This document shows, in pieces, positions 5,109 through 5,204 of a DNA stretch of 5,204 bases. The stretch is from JACKOB01 sp024234575 (GTDB lineage: Bacteria; Pseudomonadota; Gammaproteobacteria; Pseudomonadales; Oleiphilaceae). A model generated the notes under the pieces. It did not search any database, had not been told where the DNA came from, and was given only the letters and a program-made list of their open reading frames with translations. Both the position numbers and the translations under genes were made by a program. The first letter of the stretch is position 1; each line of letters opens with the position of its first letter. The DNA lies in assembly GCA_051208035.1 (NCBI GenBank), contig JBPJFZ010000032.1, positions 1-5,204 on the forward strand, read 5' to 3'.

Positions 5109-5204
5109 AGTTGGTCAAGATTCGCTTGTTTTTTACGCATGGATTCTCCTTTCAAACTAATTTTATAGGCGTTGTGTAAAAGCCTATCTAAGATGGCGTC
5201 AGCA
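5105..5204 (-). CDS. istB: IstB-like ATPase of an IS21-family element, C-terminal fragment
   Basis: The last 32 codons are present; the rest lies beyond the right edge. The protein reads ADAILDRLLHNAYKISLKG, then ESMRKKQANLDQL and stop. The motif D-A-I-L-D-R-(L/V)-(L/V)-H-N-A-x-x-I-x-L-K-G-E-S-M-R is the characteristic C-terminus of IstB, the AAA+ transposition helper that works with the IstA transposase. The ATP-binding motifs are outside the window, so intactness cannot be judged. The gene reads towards the exported-protein gene. Confidence 0.88.
   Translation of the reverse strand, partial: ADAILDRLLHNAYKISLKGESMRKKQANLDQL

Larger units (their letters stand above)
4850..5204 (-). mobile_element. 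Right end of an IS21-family insertion sequence, cut by the window edge
   Basis: The last codons of an istB-like gene enter from the right edge and end at 5105. Beyond the stop lies about 255 bases without a gene but rich in repeats, as expected for IS21 elements, which carry several copies of short repeats near each end. The proposed outer boundary is around 4846-4850, where the plus strand reads TGACTGTGAAAAGCG; IS21-family ends typically begin with TG. The exact boundary and any target duplication cannot be fixed without the other end. The non-coding tail is rather long for the family, so the end could lie further right, near 5010. Confidence 0.6.

Overview
The window looks like an accessory region of a gammaproteobacterial genome, possibly marine. 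That rests on the style of the proteins and the moderately AT-rich base composition by eye, not on any species-specific marker. Every gene I can support lies on the minus strand, so the region is best read from right to left.

Right edge (about 4850-5204): the 3' end of an istB-like gene of an IS21-family insertion sequence runs in from outside. It is followed by a repeat-rich terminal region carrying a 13-bp direct repeat and a 10-bp inverted repeat. Next comes a gene for an unrecognised exported protein (3736-4785). Its C-terminus appears to be broken by a +1 frameshift: the neighbouring frame (3696-3854) continues with a plausible C-terminal membrane helix. A perfect 12-bp-stem hairpin closes that gene.

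Middle (1864-3660): two unrelated type II toxin-antitoxin modules lie in tandem. The first is parD-parE, a ribbon-helix-helix antitoxin overlapping a RelE/ParE toxin by 8 bases. The second is a Phd/YefM antitoxin with a VapC/FitB-type PIN-domain ribonuclease, separated by one base. Each module has repeats upstream that look like autoregulatory operators. A 70-codon gene of unknown function starts 17 bases after vapC and may be a third member of that operon.

Left part (1-1863): a complete tyrosine recombinase of 414 residues with all six catalytic-core residues is preceded by a perfect 14-bp-arm inverted repeat around a 4-base centre. This is a candidate recombinase binding or crossover site. 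After the recombinase come about 350 bases with no recognisable gene, then the end and transposase start of an IS5-like insertion sequence running off the left edge.

Overall this is a small mobile or genomic-island segment: a recombinase, two stabilising toxin-antitoxin modules and a damaged cargo gene, bracketed by two different insertion sequences. Nothing proves a new defence system. The points most worth checking are the frameshifted exported protein, the third gene behind phd-vapC, and the palindrome in front of the recombinase.
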